DNA from: Pseudomonas sp. 7SR1
Lineage (GTDB): Bacteria; Pseudomonadota; Gammaproteobacteria; Pseudomonadales; Pseudomonadaceae
Direction: 5' to 3'
NCBI RefSeq assembly: GCF_900156465.1
Contig: NZ_LT707064.1
Location: 682,001 to 746,000, forward strand
Length of the DNA: 64,000 nt
Part shown: piece after piece, positions 14,069 to 26,753 of the stretch
How the letters are laid out: every line of letters begins with the position of its first letter
How positions within the stretch are numbered: position 1 is the first letter of the stretch
The notes under the pieces: model-generated
What the model saw: the letters and a program-made list of their open reading frames with translations, nothing else
What the model was told of the DNA's origin: nothing
The model's database searches: none
Made by a program: the position numbers and the translations under genes

Positions 14069-14165
14069 GGTCAGCTTTCTCGCGATGCTGCTTCGCAGCT
14101 TCTCTTAATGCGGGTATGATCGGCGTTTACGTTGTCCCAGCCAAGATAGTGGAAGTCGCCCACCG

Positions 14166-14693
14166 ATGCAAAACACCAAGCTCTTGCTAACCAGTTTCAC
14201 CTTCGTGGGACTGCTCGCACTCGCCGGTTGTTCATTCCCCGGGGTTTACAAAATCGACATCCAGCAGGGCAATGTCGTCACGCAGGACATGATAGACCAG
14301 TTACGCCCCGGAATGACCCGTCGGCAAGTACGGTTTATCATGGGTAACCCCCTGTTGACCGACACGTTCCACGCCGATCGCTGGGATTATCTCTACAGCT
14401 TGCAGCCTGGCGGCGGTGAGCGCCAGCAGGAACGCATCAGCGTTATCTTCAATGCCAATGACCAACTCGTCAGCCTGTCGGGCGATTTCATGCCTGGCGT
14501 AAGCCGTGACGAAGCCATCATGGGCAAGGAAAGCGGTACTACCGTCACCGATCCGACCAAGAACACCGAGCAGCAGGAACCGGAAAAACCGGCCAAGCCA
14601 GGCTCGTTGCTGGACCAGATCCAGAAGGACGTCGACAGCGTCGAGACCGTACCGGTCCCGACACCGGAGCCACTGGACACGTCGCCGCAATAA
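14166..14693 (+). CDS. bamE: Outer membrane assembly lipoprotein BamE (OmlA/SmpA)
   Basis: BamE is a small lipoprotein of the BAM complex that inserts beta-barrel proteins in the outer membrane. It is 175 aa. The signal peptide ends in the lipobox LAGC (Cys at about residue 22). The SmpA/OmlA fold follows with [14 protein letters not shown] near residue 50 and the [13 protein letters not shown] segment. The C terminus is longer than in E. coli BamE, a Pro/Glu-rich low-complexity tail of about 60 residues typical of Pseudomonas OmlA. It is divergent from fur. Confidence 0.95.
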   Translation: MQNTKLLLTSFTFVGLLALAGCSFPGVYKIDIQQGNVVTQDMIDQLRPGMTRRQVRFIMGNPLLTDTFHADRWDYLYSLQPGGGERQQERISVIFNANDQLVSLSGDFMPGVSRDEAIMGKESGTTVTDPTKNTEQQEPEKPAKPGSLLDQIQKDVDSVETVPVPTPEPLDTSPQ

Positions 14694-14706
14694 ACCGCAT
14701 CTAAAT

Positions 14707-14732
14707 AAAAAACCCGGCATGCCGGGTTTTTT
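14707..14732 (+). terminator. Terminator after bamE
   Basis: A perfect palindrome AAAAAACCCGGC/GCCGGGTTTTTT works as a rho-independent terminator for bamE and, on the other strand, for the rnfH transcript. Confidence 0.93.
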
Positions 14733-14754
14733 ATCGCCTGTAAAACAGCCTTGG

Positions 14755-15057
14755 CTACTTACTGGACTGACGCGCCTGGGCGGCCTTGGCCGCACGCAAG
14801 CGGCGGATCTCTTTCGGATCTGCCAGCAATGGTCGATAGATTTCGAGCCGATCGCCTGCCTGCACCACCTGGCGTTCCGGATCGGCAACCACCTTGCCGA
14901 AGATACCGACCGGACAGGTCGCCAGGTCCAGTCCGGCAAACGCCTGGGCCATGCCCGATGTTTCCAGCGCGGTGCGCACCGTGGTCCCCTCCGGCACGGC
15001 AAAGCCCCGCAGGACCTGACGCTCGGCGGTGGCATACACCACTTCTATCTCGATCAA
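14755..15057 (-). CDS. rnfH: RnfH family ubiquitin-fold protein
   Basis: This is a 100-aa beta-grasp (ubiquitin-like) protein of the RnfH/UPF0125 family. Its role is unclear, though it is conserved beside ratA and smpB. Family features are visible: EVVYATAERQ, VGIFGKVV near residue 50 and the GDRLEIYRPLLADPKEIRR signature near 68-86. The start is TTG (15055-15057), overlapping the ratA TGA stop by two bases (TTGA). No ATG fits the family N terminus, so translation is probably coupled to ratA. The basic C-terminal tail is unstructured. Confidence 0.88.
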   Translation of the reverse strand: MIEIEVVYATAERQVLRGFAVPEGTTVRTALETSGMAQAFAGLDLATCPVGIFGKVVADPERQVVQAGDRLEIYRPLLADPKEIRRLRAAKAAQARQSSK

Positions 15058-15497
15058 CGCTTGAGCTCTGCATTCTGCTTGGCGCGCTGGCAGAACGCAT
15101 CGACCAGGGTGTTGGCCGCCTGATTGAACAACGGCCCCAGCGTGGCCCGCACCAGCGGCCCCGCATAGTCGAACGAGAGATCCAGGCTGATCTTGCAGGC
15201 CTTGTCACCCAACGGCTTGAACACCCAGATGCCATGGAGCTGATTGAAAGGCCCCTCTTCCAGGTTCATTTCAATGGATTGTCCCGGCACCAGGGTATTG
15301 CGCGTGACGAAATGCTGGCTCAGCCCGCCCTTGGCGACATTGAGGCTGGCGCGCATGTGGGTTTCGGAGCTTTCAAGCACCTCGGCCGATGAGCACCAGG
15401 GCAAGAACTGCGGGTAGCTCGCCACATCGTTGACCAGGTCGTACAGCGCCTGCGCCGGGTAGGGCAGCAAGGCCGAGCGTTGAATATGTGTCGTCAT
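15054..15497 (-). CDS. ratA: RatA-type START/coenzyme Q-binding (COQ10) domain protein
   Basis: This 147-aa single-domain protein is of the polyketide cyclase/START superfamily (COQ10/RatA). In E. coli RatA has been described as blocking 70S association, while eukaryotic Coq10 binds ubiquinone. Family motifs are visible: HIQRSALLPYPAQALYDLVN at the N terminus and YPQFLPWCSSAEVLE. The start at 15497 (MTTHIQRSA) is chosen over an upstream ATG because it matches the family. It sits between the transporter gene (7-bp gap) and rnfH (overlap), forming a three-gene minus-strand run. Confidence 0.93.
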   Translation of the reverse strand: MTTHIQRSALLPYPAQALYDLVNDVASYPQFLPWCSSAEVLESSETHMRASLNVAKGGLSQHFVTRNTLVPGQSIEMNLEEGPFNQLHGIWVFKPLGDKACKISLDLSFDYAGPLVRATLGPLFNQAANTLVDAFCQRAKQNAELKR

Positions 15498-15504
15498 GTA
15501 AGCG

Positions 15505-16908
15505 TCACTTCCACAGCTGGGCGGCAAACACTACGAGGATGCCGATGGGCGCCACGTAGCGCATCAGGAACAGGCTCGCGGCGAACAGCACCGGGCTGCG
15601 CAGCGACAACTCATCGCGTACGGCTTCACGCCCCATGATCCACCCTGCAAACACTACGAAACACAAGCCTCCCAGTGGCAGCATGATCCGCGAGGTGAAG
15701 AAATCAATCACACCGAAGAAATCCAGCCCTCCGGTCGCTCCCCATTGATAGAGGCGGAACAGCCCGTCTTCGTTCACGAAAAACTTGGCCTGCTTCCATA
15801 TATTGAAGGAAAACACCGTGCCCAGGCCAACGAACCAGCAGGTGAAGGCCAGCCAGAAAGTCACCCAGGCACGACTGAGACGGGTCCGCTCAACCAGATA
15901 AGCCACCATCGGTTCCAGCAGGGAAATAGCCGAGCTCCAGGCAGCGATGGCCACCAGGACAAAGAACACCACCCCCATCAACTGGCCGAACGCCATGCTG
16001 CCGAAGGCAAAGGGCAGGCTGACAAACATCAGTCCCGGCCCTTCGCTGGGGTTCAGGCCCGCCGCGAACACGATCGGAAACAACGCCACACCGGCCAGCA
16101 ACGAGACAAAGGTGTCCAGCAGCGCGACCCCGACCACCGTCCTGGTAAGGGAGGCGTTCTTGGGCATGTAGGCGCCATAGATCATGATGGAGCCAACCCC
16201 CACGCTCAGAGAGAAAAACGCATGCCCCATGGCTGGCAGCAAGCCGTCCATGACCTTCTCCGGAGAGAAATCGAACATGAAGTGCAGGCCTTCCATGAAG
16301 TGCCCGGTGGTCATGCTGTACCCCAGCAGCACCAGGATCATCACGAACAGCAAGGGCATCATGATCCGCAGGCTGCGTTCCAGCCCCGCAACCACGCCCC
16401 GGGCGATCACCACCGCCGAGAGGACCATGAAAATCGTGTGCCAGAGGGTCAGTCTCCAGGGATCGGCAATCACATTGCCGAAGTAGGCGCCCACCTGATC
16501 GGGCGGCAAGCCCTGGAAGTCACCCCGCCCCATGTTAATGATGTAGTCCAGCGACCAGCCGCCCACCACACTGTAGAACGACAGGATCAGCAGCGCCGTG
16601 ATCATCCCGGCGAAGGCACCCCAGGACCACTTGGCCGAGTGCCCCGCCGTCACGGCCAACACCTTCAAGGCGTTGGCCGGGCTCTGCCGGGCGCGACGAC
16701 CGATGAGGGTCTCGGCCAGCATCACCGGCGCGCCGATGAGCGCGATGCAGGCCAGGAACATCAGTACGAAGGCTCCGCCACCGTAGACGCCGACCATGTA
16801 GGGGAATTTCCAGATACTACCCAACCCCACGGCCGAACCGGTGGCGGCGAGTATGAAGACCCAGCGGCTAGCCCAACTGCCGTGGACAGAGACCTTGTCT
16901 GTCGACAT
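15505..16908 (-). CDS. Sodium-dependent transporter, NSS/SNF family (LeuT fold)
   Basis: This is a 467-aa inner-membrane protein with about 11-12 transmembrane segments. It belongs to the neurotransmitter:sodium symporter family, which imports amino acids or related solutes with Na+. The TM1 signature [17 protein letters not shown] is at about residues 21-37, matching the unwound substrate- and sodium-binding helix of LeuT. The substrate cannot be told from sequence. The start at 16908 ([10 protein letters not shown]) is supported by the family N terminus. It is divergent from smpB and directly upstream of ratA, a conserved Pseudomonas arrangement. Confidence 0.9.
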   Translation of the reverse strand: MSTDKVSVHGSWASRWVFILAATGSAVGLGSIWKFPYMVGVYGGGAFVLMFLACIALIGAPVMLAETLIGRRARQSPANALKVLAVTAGHSAKWSWGAFAGMITALLILSFYSVVGGWSLDYIINMGRGDFQGLPPDQVGAYFGNVIADPWRLTLWHTIFMVLSAVVIARGVVAGLERSLRIMMPLLFVMILVLLGYSMTTGHFMEGLHFMFDFSPEKVMDGLLPAMGHAFFSLSVGVGSIMIYGAYMPKNASLTRTVVGVALLDTFVSLLAGVALFPIVFAAGLNPSEGPGLMFVSLPFAFGSMAFGQLMGVVFFVLVAIAAWSSAISLLEPMVAYLVERTRLSRAWVTFWLAFTCWFVGLGTVFSFNIWKQAKFFVNEDGLFRLYQWGATGGLDFFGVIDFFTSRIMLPLGGLCFVVFAGWIMGREAVRDELSLRSPVLFAASLFLMRYVAPIGILVVFAAQLWK

Positions 16909-17011
16909 CGTTATCACGCCCAAGCGTTCAAAAAAGAGGCCGCATTGTCCGGGATTCACTCAACGTGCTCAAGCGTGCTGCTTCACCGTAGCCGACACGC
17001 ACGCAACTGCC

Positions 17012-17017
17012 TATAAT
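17012..17017 (+). promoter_or_regulatory. -10 promoter element of smpB
   Basis: A perfect TATAAT hexamer lies 9 nt before the smpB ATG. The -35 region is not clear. The short distance implies a very short 5' leader. Confidence 0.5.
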
Positions 17018-17026
17018 GCCGCCCCT

Positions 17027-17509
17027 ATGGCTAAACAGAAGAAACACCCCACAGGGACCATCGCGCAAAATAAAAAGGCGCGACACGACTACTTCATCGA
17101 ACAACGTTTCGAGGCCGGCATGGTCCTGGCCGGTTGGGAAGTAAAGAGCCTGCGCGCGGGCAAGGCGCAACTGGTCGACAGCTACGTGCTGCTCAAGGAC
17201 GGCGAGGCCTGGCTGCTGGGCAGTCATATCACCCCGCTGACCACCGCCAGCACCCACGTGATCGCCGACCCGGTGCGCACCCGCAAATTGCTGCTCAACA
17301 AGCGCGAGCTGGAAAAACTCTTCGCTGCCGTACAGCAGAAGGGTTACGCCTGTGTCTGCACGTCGTTCTACTGGAGCAAGCACCTGGTCAAGTGCGAGAT
17401 CGCACTGGGCAAGGGCAAGAAGGAATACGACAAGCGCGACACCGAGCGCGAGCGCGATGCCGGGCGCGAGCTGCAGCGCGCCGTGCGCAACAAGGGCAAG
17501 GAAGACTAG
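17027..17509 (+). CDS. smpB: SsrA-binding protein SmpB
   Basis: SmpB binds tmRNA and delivers it to stalled ribosomes for trans-translation. It is 160 aa. It has the beta-barrel core with [17 protein letters not shown], then [19 protein letters not shown], and the basic C-terminal tail ([14 protein letters not shown]) that mimics mRNA in the decoding channel. The start at 17027 ([10 protein letters not shown]) is the family start. The upstream open frame is not coding. Its partner ssrA lies about 9 kb downstream at 26754. Confidence 0.97.
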   Translation: MAKQKKHPTGTIAQNKKARHDYFIEQRFEAGMVLAGWEVKSLRAGKAQLVDSYVLLKDGEAWLLGSHITPLTTASTHVIADPVRTRKLLLNKRELEKLFAAVQQKGYACVCTSFYWSKHLVKCEIALGKGKKEYDKRDTERERDAGRELQRAVRNKGKED

Positions 17510-17525
17510 CCTTCGCGAGATTGCA

Positions 17526-17614
17526 TGTGGGAGCGAGTCTGCTCGCGACTGCAGTGGATCAGTAAACATTGCCTTGACTGACACACCGCATTCGCGCGCA
17601 GGCTCGCTCCCACA
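17526..17614. repeat. Pair of inverted REP elements (REPIN-like)
   Basis: Two Pseudomonas REP sequences (core GTGGGAGCGAG...GCTCGCG) lie head to head at 17526-17548 and 17591-17614, separated by 42 bp, between the convergent smpB and lldR genes. Pseudomonas genomes carry many such RAYT-dispersed doublets. Confidence 0.9.
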
Positions 17615-17624
17615 GGTTTCATCG

Positions 17625-18392
17625 CTATATTCCCTTGCGCCGTTCCGCCCGCGCCACCCGCTGCGCTTCCTGACGCACTTCGTCCAGCACTTCCTGCACA
17701 TACAGGATATGTCGGCTGGACACTTCTCGCGCCTGCTCGGCGTGCCCGTCCATGATCGCCTGATACAACTCACGATGCTGGCTGATCAGCATGTCGCGGG
17801 TTTCGCTGCGCTGCTTGTACATGCCGCCGATGTTGGTCACCACGTTGCGCTTGAGCAGATCGAACAGTCCACGGATGGTGTGCAGCAACACCGCGTTATG
17901 ACTGGCCTCGGCGATTGCCAGGTGGAAACGCGCATCCGCCGCGCCTTCCTCCGCTCGACTCACTTCGTCGTGGCGAGCATAGCAATCCTGCAACTCACCG
18001 AACGCCGCTGTCAGCCGCTCGCGGTCCACCTCAGTGGCCCGCAACGCGGCGTAATAGGCACAGGAGGCCTCCAAGGTGTGACGAAACTCCAGCAGGTCCC
18101 GTTGCGCCTCGGGGTTGCTTTCCAACAGCAGCAACAAAGGGTCGCTGAAGGTCGAACCCAGCGACTCCACCACATAATTGCCACCGCCCTGGCGACTGAC
18201 CAGCAGTCCCTTGGCGACCAGTTTCTGGATCGCCTCGCGCAACGAAGGGCGTGATACGCCGAACTGATCGGCCAGGGTCCGCTCGGCCGGCAGCCGTTCG
18301 CCCGCTTTCAGCGTGCCTTCAAGGATCATTCCTTCAAGCCGCTCGACAATATCGTCAGACAAACGGCGCTGACGAATCTGATCAAACCCCAT
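17625..18392 (-). CDS. lldR: FadR/GntR-family lactate regulator LldR
   Basis: This 255-aa GntR-family regulator has an N-terminal winged helix (LSDDIVERLEGMILEGTLKA, AERTLADQFGVSRPSLREA) and a C-terminal all-helical FCD ligand-binding domain with the usual metal/ligand His residues (for example FHLAIAEASHN). It is divergent from lctP and the lactate dehydrogenase genes, so it is assigned as LldR, the lactate-responsive repressor. The ATG at 18392 has GGAG 8 nt upstream, which favours it over a GTG five codons earlier. A matching operator is at 18587-18603. Confidence 0.93.
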   Translation of the reverse strand: MGFDQIRQRRLSDDIVERLEGMILEGTLKAGERLPAERTLADQFGVSRPSLREAIQKLVAKGLLVSRQGGGNYVVESLGSTFSDPLLLLLESNPEAQRDLLEFRHTLEASCAYYAALRATEVDRERLTAAFGELQDCYARHDEVSRAEEGAADARFHLAIAEASHNAVLLHTIRGLFDLLKRNVVTNIGGMYKQRSETRDMLISQHRELYQAIMDGHAEQAREVSSRHILYVQEVLDEVRQEAQRVARAERRKGI

Positions 18393-18586
18393 AACTCGAT
18401 TCTCCACGGTCCCGACGGCTCGCCGGGCTCTCTATTCTGGCCTATCCGGGCCTCGACCACACCCACCAGACGCCATCGGCCCGAGCGGAGCAGATGCGAT
18501 CTGCACCGCTTATTCGACGAAAGTTTTGTGGGCGGCAAATTGACACACGACAACCAAGGCTTTTACCCTAGCCAACAGCGCTTGTA

Positions 18587-18603
18587 AATTGGTCTTACCA
18601 ATT
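18587..18603. promoter_or_regulatory. LldR-type operator upstream of lctP
   Basis: A perfect inverted repeat AATTGGT-CTT-ACCAATT lies in the lldR-lctP divergent region, 53 nt before the lctP ATG. It fits the FadR-subfamily half-site pattern TGGTnnnACCA. Assignment to LldR is by context. Confidence 0.88.
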
Positions 18604-18656
18604 ATCCAAAACCGCTGACCAGTGCCTGACCAACAACAATTAGGGGCCCACCCACC

Positions 18657-20348
18657 ATGCAAACCTGGCAACAGCTCTACAGTCCGCTCGGCAGTCTCGG
18701 CTTGTCCGCTCTCGCGGCCGTCATCCCCATCGTTTTCTTCTTCCTGGCCCTGGCGGTGTTTCGCCTCAAGGGACATGTGGCCGGCAGCATCACCCTGGCC
18801 CTGGCGATTGCCGTAGCGATCCTTGCCTTCCAGATGCCGGTGGACATGGCGCTCGCCGCCGCCGGCTATGGTTTCGCGTACGGCTTGTGGCCGATCGCCT
18901 GGATCATCGTCGCCGCCGTGTTCCTCTACAAACTGACGGTCAAGAGCGGCCAGTTCGAAGTCATCCGCAGCTCGGTGCTGTCGATCACCGATGACCAACG
19001 CCTTCAAGTGCTGCTGATCGGCTTCTGCTTCGGCGCATTCCTGGAAGGTGCCGCCGGCTTCGGCGCACCGGTCGCCATCACTGCCGCCTTGCTGGTGGGC
19101 CTGGGCTTCAACCCGCTGTATGCCGCCGGCCTGTGCCTGATCGCCAACACTGCGCCCGTCGCGTTCGGCGCGCTGGGCATCCCGATCATCGTGGCCGGCC
19201 AGGTCACCGGGATCGATGCTTTCAAGATCGGCGCCATGACCGGTCGCCAACTGCCATTGCTGTCGCTGTTCGTGCCGTTCTGGCTGGTGTTCATGATGGA
19301 TGGCCTGCGCGGCGTCCGGGAAACCTGGCCGGCGGCGCTGGTGGCGGGCTTGAGCTTCGCCATCACCCAGTACTTCACCTCCAACTTCATCGGCCCGGAA
19401 CTGCCAGACATCACCTCGGCCCTGGCCAGCCTGATTTCCCTGACACTGTTCCTGAAAGTCTGGCAACCCAAGCGCACCGCAGGCGCCCAGATCGCCGGCA
19501 CCAGCGTCGGTGCGGCCGTTGCCAGCGTCGGCGGCTTCGGCCAGCCTCGCAGCACAGTCACTTCCCCCTACAGTCTGGGCGAAATCATCAAGGCCTGGTC
19601 GCCCTTCCTGATCCTCACCGTTCTGGTCACGATCTGGACCCTGAAACCGTTCAAGGCGATGTTCGCCGCGGGCGGCTCGATGTACGGCTGGGTGTTCAAC
19701 TTCGCCATCCCGCACCTGGACAAGATGGTGGTCAAGGTCGCGCCCATCGTGGTCACCCCCACCGCCATTCCCGCCGTGTTCAAGCTCGATCCGATTTCCG
19801 CCACCGGCACCGCGATTTTCTTCTCGGCGCTCATCTCCATGCTGGTGCTGAAAATCAATTTCAAAACTGGTCTGACCACTTTTAAAGAGACGTTCTTCGA
19901 GCTGCGCTGGCCGATCCTGTCCATCGGCATGGTGCTGGCGTTCGCCTTCGTCACCAACTACTCGGGCATGTCCTCCACCATGGCCCTGGTGCTGGCCGGT
20001 ACCGGCGCGGCGTTCCCGTTCTTTTCGCCGTTCCTGGGCTGGCTGGGCGTGTTCCTGACCGGTTCCGATACTTCCTCCAACGCGCTGTTCAGTTCGTTGC
20101 AAGCCACCACCGCTCACCAGATCGGCGTCAACGACACCCTGTTGGTGGCGGCCAACACCAGCGGCGGCGTGACCGGCAAGATGATCTCGCCGCAATCGAT
20201 CGCAGTGGCCTGCGCAGCAACCGGGCTGGTAGGCAAGGAGTCGGACCTGTTCCGTTTCACCCTCAAACACAGCCTATTCTTTGCAACGATCGTCGGCTTG
20301 ATCACCTTGGCCCAGGCCTACTGGTTCACCGGCATGCTGGTGCACTGA
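18657..20348 (+). CDS. lctP: L-lactate permease
   Basis: This is a 563-aa polytopic inner-membrane proton:lactate symporter of the LctP family. It has at least 12 hydrophobic segments. The family-conserved region [19 protein letters not shown] is near residue 122 and [19 protein letters not shown] near 459. It is the first gene of the lctP-lldEFG-dld transcription unit, preceded by the LldR-type operator. It supplies lactate to the oxidases encoded downstream. Confidence 0.96.
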   Translation: MQTWQQLYSPLGSLGLSALAAVIPIVFFFLALAVFRLKGHVAGSITLALAIAVAILAFQMPVDMALAAAGYGFAYGLWPIAWIIVAAVFLYKLTVKSGQFEVIRSSVLSITDDQRLQVLLIGFCFGAFLEGAAGFGAPVAITAALLVGLGFNPLYAAGLCLIANTAPVAFGALGIPIIVAGQVTGIDAFKIGAMTGRQLPLLSLFVPFWLVFMMDGLRGVRETWPAALVAGLSFAITQYFTSNFIGPELPDITSALASLISLTLFLKVWQPKRTAGAQIAGTSVGAAVASVGGFGQPRSTVTSPYSLGEIIKAWSPFLILTVLVTIWTLKPFKAMFAAGGSMYGWVFNFAIPHLDKMVVKVAPIVVTPTAIPAVFKLDPISATGTAIFFSALISMLVLKINFKTGLTTFKETFFELRWPILSIGMVLAFAFVTNYSGMSSTMALVLAGTGAAFPFFSPFLGWLGVFLTGSDTSSNALFSSLQATTAHQIGVNDTLLVAANTSGGVTGKMISPQSIAVACAATGLVGKESDLFRFTLKHSLFFATIVGLITLAQAYWFTGMLVH

Positions 20349-20375
20349 TCAAGACAGGCAACACTGAAAGAACCG

Positions 20376-20399
20376 ACGCCGAACCACGATTCGGCGTTT
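20376..20399 (+). terminator. Hairpin between lctP and lldE
   Basis: ACGCCGAA/TTCGGCGT forms an 8-bp stem with a 6-nt loop followed by only a short T stretch. It may lower expression of lldEFG relative to lctP, or mark the end of an lctP transcript. Confidence 0.5.
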
Positions 20400-20498
20400 G
20401 CTATCGATAACCGGGTCTGCAAGGCTGCTGAAAGATATCCCCTCTATATTCAGCAGCCTCAGCGGACGGATAACCGGGACCACCCGGAGACACGCCTG

Positions 20499-21323
20499 AT
20501 GAGCGAGCTTTTTTACAACGCCGTGCCGAACGCGACCCGTGTCGCCCCGCCATTGCCCGAACCCCGGCAGTACCCCAGCGAGAAACCGCAACGGGTCTAC
20601 CTCTTCGGGACCTGCGTGGTGGACCTGTTCTATCCCGAAGCCGGGATGGACGCGATTCACCTGCTGGAGCGTGAAGGCATCCGGGTGGAGTACCCGCAAG
20701 GGCAGACCTGTTGCGGGCAACCGGCCTACACCTCGGGATACACCGAGCAGGCCCGGACGGTGGCGCGAGCGCAGCTGGCCCTGTTTGCCGAAGACTGTCC
20801 GGTAGTGGTGCCATCGGGATCCTGCGCCGGCATGATCCGCGAGCACTACGCCGATCTGTTCAAGGACGAGCCCGACACGCTCCGGCAGATCCAGGCCCTG
20901 GCCGCACGGACCTATGAGCTGGCGGAGTTCCTGCTGTTCGTCTGCAAGGTGCAGCTCAAGGACAGCGGGCAGCCGACGAAGGTCGCGTTGCACACGTCCT
21001 GCTCGGCACGACGGGAAATGAACACCCACCTGCACGGCCGGGCGTTGTTGGCGCAGTTGTGCAACGTGGAACGAGTCGAACACAGCCACGAAAGTGAATG
21101 CTGTGGTTTTGGTGGGACCTTCAGCGTTCGCATGCCGGATATTTCCGGAGCGATGGTGGCCGACAAGACCCGGGCGCTGAAGGAATCCGGCGCGCATCAG
21201 GTCGTCAGTGCCGACTGCGGTTGCCTGATGAACATCAACGGCGCGTTGGAAAAACAGCAGGAGGCGCTGCGCGGCCAACACTTGGCAAGCTTCCTCTGGC
21301 AGCGTACCGGAGGTGTGGCATGA
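20499..21323 (+). CDS. lldE: L-lactate oxidation subunit LldE (LutA), CCG-domain protein
   Basis: This is a 274-aa protein of the GlpC/HdrB-like CCG family. Two cysteine-rich CCG domains are visible: the first ends in CCGQPAYTSG near residue 71, and the second has CCGFGG near residue 200 after HTSCSARR. These domains bind noncanonical iron-sulfur clusters in related enzymes. LldEFG (LutABC) together form an L-lactate dehydrogenase unrelated to the flavin enzyme LldD. The gene overlaps lldF by 4 nt (ATGA), so the three subunits are translationally coupled. Confidence 0.94.
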   Translation: MSELFYNAVPNATRVAPPLPEPRQYPSEKPQRVYLFGTCVVDLFYPEAGMDAIHLLEREGIRVEYPQGQTCCGQPAYTSGYTEQARTVARAQLALFAEDCPVVVPSGSCAGMIREHYADLFKDEPDTLRQIQALAARTYELAEFLLFVCKVQLKDSGQPTKVALHTSCSARREMNTHLHGRALLAQLCNVERVEHSHESECCGFGGTFSVRMPDISGAMVADKTRALKESGAHQVVSADCGCLMNINGALEKQQEALRGQHLASFLWQRTGGVA

Positions 21324-22777
21324 GCACGCCGACGCTGATTCCCACCGTTGAGGTGTCGGAAGATTTTCGCGCCCGGGCCCACAAGGCCCTGGACGACACG
21401 CAACTGCGAAACAACTTTCGCAGTGCGATGGATTCACTGATGACCAAGCGGGCGACGTCCTTCAGCGACGCCCACGAAAGGGAACACCTGCGGGTGCTGG
21501 GCAATGCGGTCCGCGCCCGTGCGTTATCGAAGCTGCCCGACCTGCTCGAGCAGCTTGAAAGCAACCTGACCCGCAACGGTGTGAAAGTACACTGGGCGGA
21601 AACGGTGGACGAAGCCAATGGCATCGTCCTTTCGATCATCCGCGCTCACGAGGCGCGGCAAGTGATCAAGGGCAAATCGATGGTCAGCGAAGAGATGGAG
21701 ATGAACCATGTCCTCGCGGCTCAAGGCATTGAATGCCTGGAATCGGACATGGGCGAGTTCATCGTCCAACTCGATCACGAGAAGCCTTCACACATCATTA
21801 TGCCGGCGATCCACAAGAATGCCGGTCAGGTCGCGTCCTTGTTCCACGACAAACTCGGCGTGGAATACACCAAGGACGTCGACCAGCTCATCCAGATCGG
21901 CCGCAGGGTCTTGCGGCAGAAATTCTTCGAGGCCGACATCGGCGTCTCGGGCGTCAACTTCGCCGTCGCCGAGACCGGTACGCTGCTGCTGGTGGAAAAC
22001 GAGGGGAATGGACGGATGTCCACCACCGTGCCACCGGTGCACATTGCCGTAACCGGCATCGAGAAAGTGGTGGAAAACCTGCGGGACGTGGTGCCGCTGC
22101 TGTCGCTGCTGACCCGCTCCGCCCTCGGCCAGCCCATCACCACCTACGTCAACATGATCTCCGGCCCGCGCAAGGCCCAGGAGCTGGACGGCCCCCAGGA
22201 AGTCCACCTGGTGCTGCTGGACAACGGACGCAGCCAGGCCTTTGCCGACAGCGAACTGCGCCAGACCCTGAACTGCATCCGCTGCGGCGCCTGTATGAAC
22301 CATTGCCCGGTCTATACCCGAATCGGCGGCCACGCCTATGGCGAGGTTTACCCAGGGCCTATCGGAAAAATCATCACGCCCCACATGGTCGGCCTCGCCA
22401 AGGTGCCGGACCACCCGAGCGCCTCCTCGCTGTGCGGCGCCTGTGGCGAAGTGTGCCCGGTGAAGATCCCGATTCCGGCCTTGCTGCGCCGGCTGCGGGA
22501 AGAGAACGTCAAGGCACCGGACAGCCCCCACCAGGTGATGCGCGGCCAGGGCAGCAAATATTCGCCCAGGGAACGGTTCATCTGGAATGCCTGGGCCCGG
22601 CTCAACAGCTCGCCGCGGCTGTACCGGCTGTTCGCCTACCTCGCCACGCGCCTGCGCGCCCTGACGCCCCGCAACGTCGGCCCATGGACTCAGAACCACA
22701 GCGCCCCCAAACCCGCCGCCCGCTCATTGCATGACCTGGCCCGCGAACACCTGAACCCGCAGGGAGACCGTCGATGA
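21320..22777 (+). CDS. lldF: L-lactate oxidation iron-sulfur subunit LldF (LutB)
   Basis: This is a 485-aa LutB-type iron-sulfur protein. An N-terminal LUD (lactate utilisation) domain is followed by two 4Fe-4S motifs: CIRCGACMNHCPVY near residue 318 and CGACGEVCPVKIP near residue 372. The start at 21320 overlaps the lldE stop (ATGA). An in-frame extension 74 codons upstream lies inside lldE and is ignored. It probably passes electrons from lactate to the quinone pool with LldE and LldG. Confidence 0.95.
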   Translation: MSTPTLIPTVEVSEDFRARAHKALDDTQLRNNFRSAMDSLMTKRATSFSDAHEREHLRVLGNAVRARALSKLPDLLEQLESNLTRNGVKVHWAETVDEANGIVLSIIRAHEARQVIKGKSMVSEEMEMNHVLAAQGIECLESDMGEFIVQLDHEKPSHIIMPAIHKNAGQVASLFHDKLGVEYTKDVDQLIQIGRRVLRQKFFEADIGVSGVNFAVAETGTLLLVENEGNGRMSTTVPPVHIAVTGIEKVVENLRDVVPLLSLLTRSALGQPITTYVNMISGPRKAQELDGPQEVHLVLLDNGRSQAFADSELRQTLNCIRCGACMNHCPVYTRIGGHAYGEVYPGPIGKIITPHMVGLAKVPDHPSASSLCGACGEVCPVKIPIPALLRRLREENVKAPDSPHQVMRGQGSKYSPRERFIWNAWARLNSSPRLYRLFAYLATRLRALTPRNVGPWTQNHSAPKPAARSLHDLAREHLNPQGDRR

Positions 22778-23441
22778 GCGCCAAGCAGAATATCCTCGCC
22801 AAGCTGCGCAAAAGCCTGACCGGCACCACGCCGGTTGCCGACAACTTCGATGTCGAGCTGGTGACCCAGACCTATCGCTATGCGCCTGAGGAACGCATCC
22901 CTCAACTGCGTAAGCTGATGGAGGCTGTGCACACCGAGATCCACCTCACCAGCGGCGAAGGTTGGCCAGCGTTGCTGGCGCAGCTACTGCGCGACCGTCA
23001 GTTGCCCAGCCTGCTCATTGCGCCGAGCACACCACACGGGCAAAGAATCACGCAATTCTGGGCGAACAATCCGGACCTGCCACCTCTCAAGGCCTACGAC
23101 CGGCCGGTGGAGGAATGGAAAGCCGAGCTGTTCAACGACACCCCTGCCAGCCTCACCGGCACCCTCGGTGCCATCGCCGCCACCGGCAGCCTGATTCTCT
23201 GGCCAACGCGGGAAGAGCCCCGGTTGATGAGCCTGGTGCCACCGGTGCATTTCGCCCTGCTCAAGGCCAGCGAGATCCGTGACAACTTCTACGAAGTGCA
23301 GCAGGAATTCGCCTGGGCCCAAGGCATGCCCACCAACGCCCTGCTGGTGTCGGGCCCCTCGAAAACCGCCGACATCGAACAAGTCCTGGCCTACGGCGCC
23401 CACGGCCCGAAGGATCTGGTGGTACTGATTCTGGAGGACCA

Positions 23442-23445
<4 letters not shown>
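22774..23445 (+). CDS. lldG: L-lactate oxidation subunit LldG (LutC)
   Basis: This is a 223-aa protein with a single LUD domain (LutC/YkgG family), the third component of the LldEFG L-lactate oxidation system. Conserved LUD segments include GTLGAIAATGSLILWPTREE (about residues 129-148) and the C-terminal SGPSKTADIEQVLAYGAHGP. It is coupled to both neighbours by 4-nt ATGA overlaps, so lldE, lldF, lldG and dld appear to be translated as a block. Confidence 0.94.
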
Positions 23446-26252
<2,807 letters not shown>

Positions 26253-26366
26253 AGAAAAATAGAACCCTGGCGAACGCCCGCAGTCCATTGATCAAGTCCC
26301 GCAAACGCGGGACCTCCCTCAATTGGTAGTACTGATGGCGTGAGCCTTCGGTTCAAGGAGAGACAC

Positions 26367-26657
26367 ATGAAACGCTCTGCACTGCTAGGTCTGTTCGTCA
26401 CTGCCTCCATCCTCGCCTCCCCCTCGTTCGCCGCCGGCGGCTCGGACGACTTGTGCGAGACCAATATCAAAACCATCGAGAACGCCAAGACCCAGGTCCA
26501 GGGCTCCGACCTCGAAGCGCGCGTCGAGGCCAGCCTCCAGCAAGCCAAGGCCCACCAGGCCCAGCACAGTGAGGAAGGCACCAAGAAATGCATCAGCGAG
26601 ACCACCCAGACCCTTCAGGAAATCCAGAAGGTGAGCAAGGACGGTAAAAGCTCCTGA
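26367..26657 (+). CDS. Small exported helical protein of unknown function
   Basis: This is a 96-aa protein with a clear Sec signal peptide (MKRSALLGLFVTASILASPS followed by FAA, cleavage after about residue 23). The mature part of about 73 residues is helical and charged, with two cysteines (about residues 29 and 73) that could form a disulfide. The start ATG has a good AAGGAG Shine-Dalgarno at 26356-26361. It lies between the lactate operon and ssrA and is followed by a UUCG hairpin. I do not recognise the family. A periplasmic stress-type protein is one possibility. Confidence 0.8.
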   Translation: MKRSALLGLFVTASILASPSFAAGGSDDLCETNIKTIENAKTQVQGSDLEARVEASLQQAKAHQAQHSEEGTKKCISETTQTLQEIQKVSKDGKSS

Positions 26658-26665
26658 CCGTTGAC

Positions 26666-26685
26666 GGCCAACCTTCGGGTTGGCC
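26666..26685 (+). terminator. UUCG-loop hairpin after the small exported protein
   Basis: GGCCAACC-TTCG-GGTTGGCC forms an 8-bp perfect stem with a stable UUCG tetraloop, 9 nt after the stop codon. There is no T run, so termination is plausible but unproven. Confidence 0.6.
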
Positions 26686-26753
26686 TCCGGCCCGGATTGG
26701 CGTACACTCTGCACACGCCTGCCGCTCCAATGCTCTACCGGAGTGACAGGTCC

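Noticed and set aside
17526..17614. CRISPR-like or novel regulatory repeat near lldR
   Set aside because: The two inverted copies match common Pseudomonas REP elements and lie between convergent genes. There are only two copies and no spacers of constant length.
18510..20270. Long minus-strand open frame opposite lctP
   Set aside because: It is an antisense shadow rich in Gly, Asp, His and Gln. The plus strand encodes a clear lactate permease.
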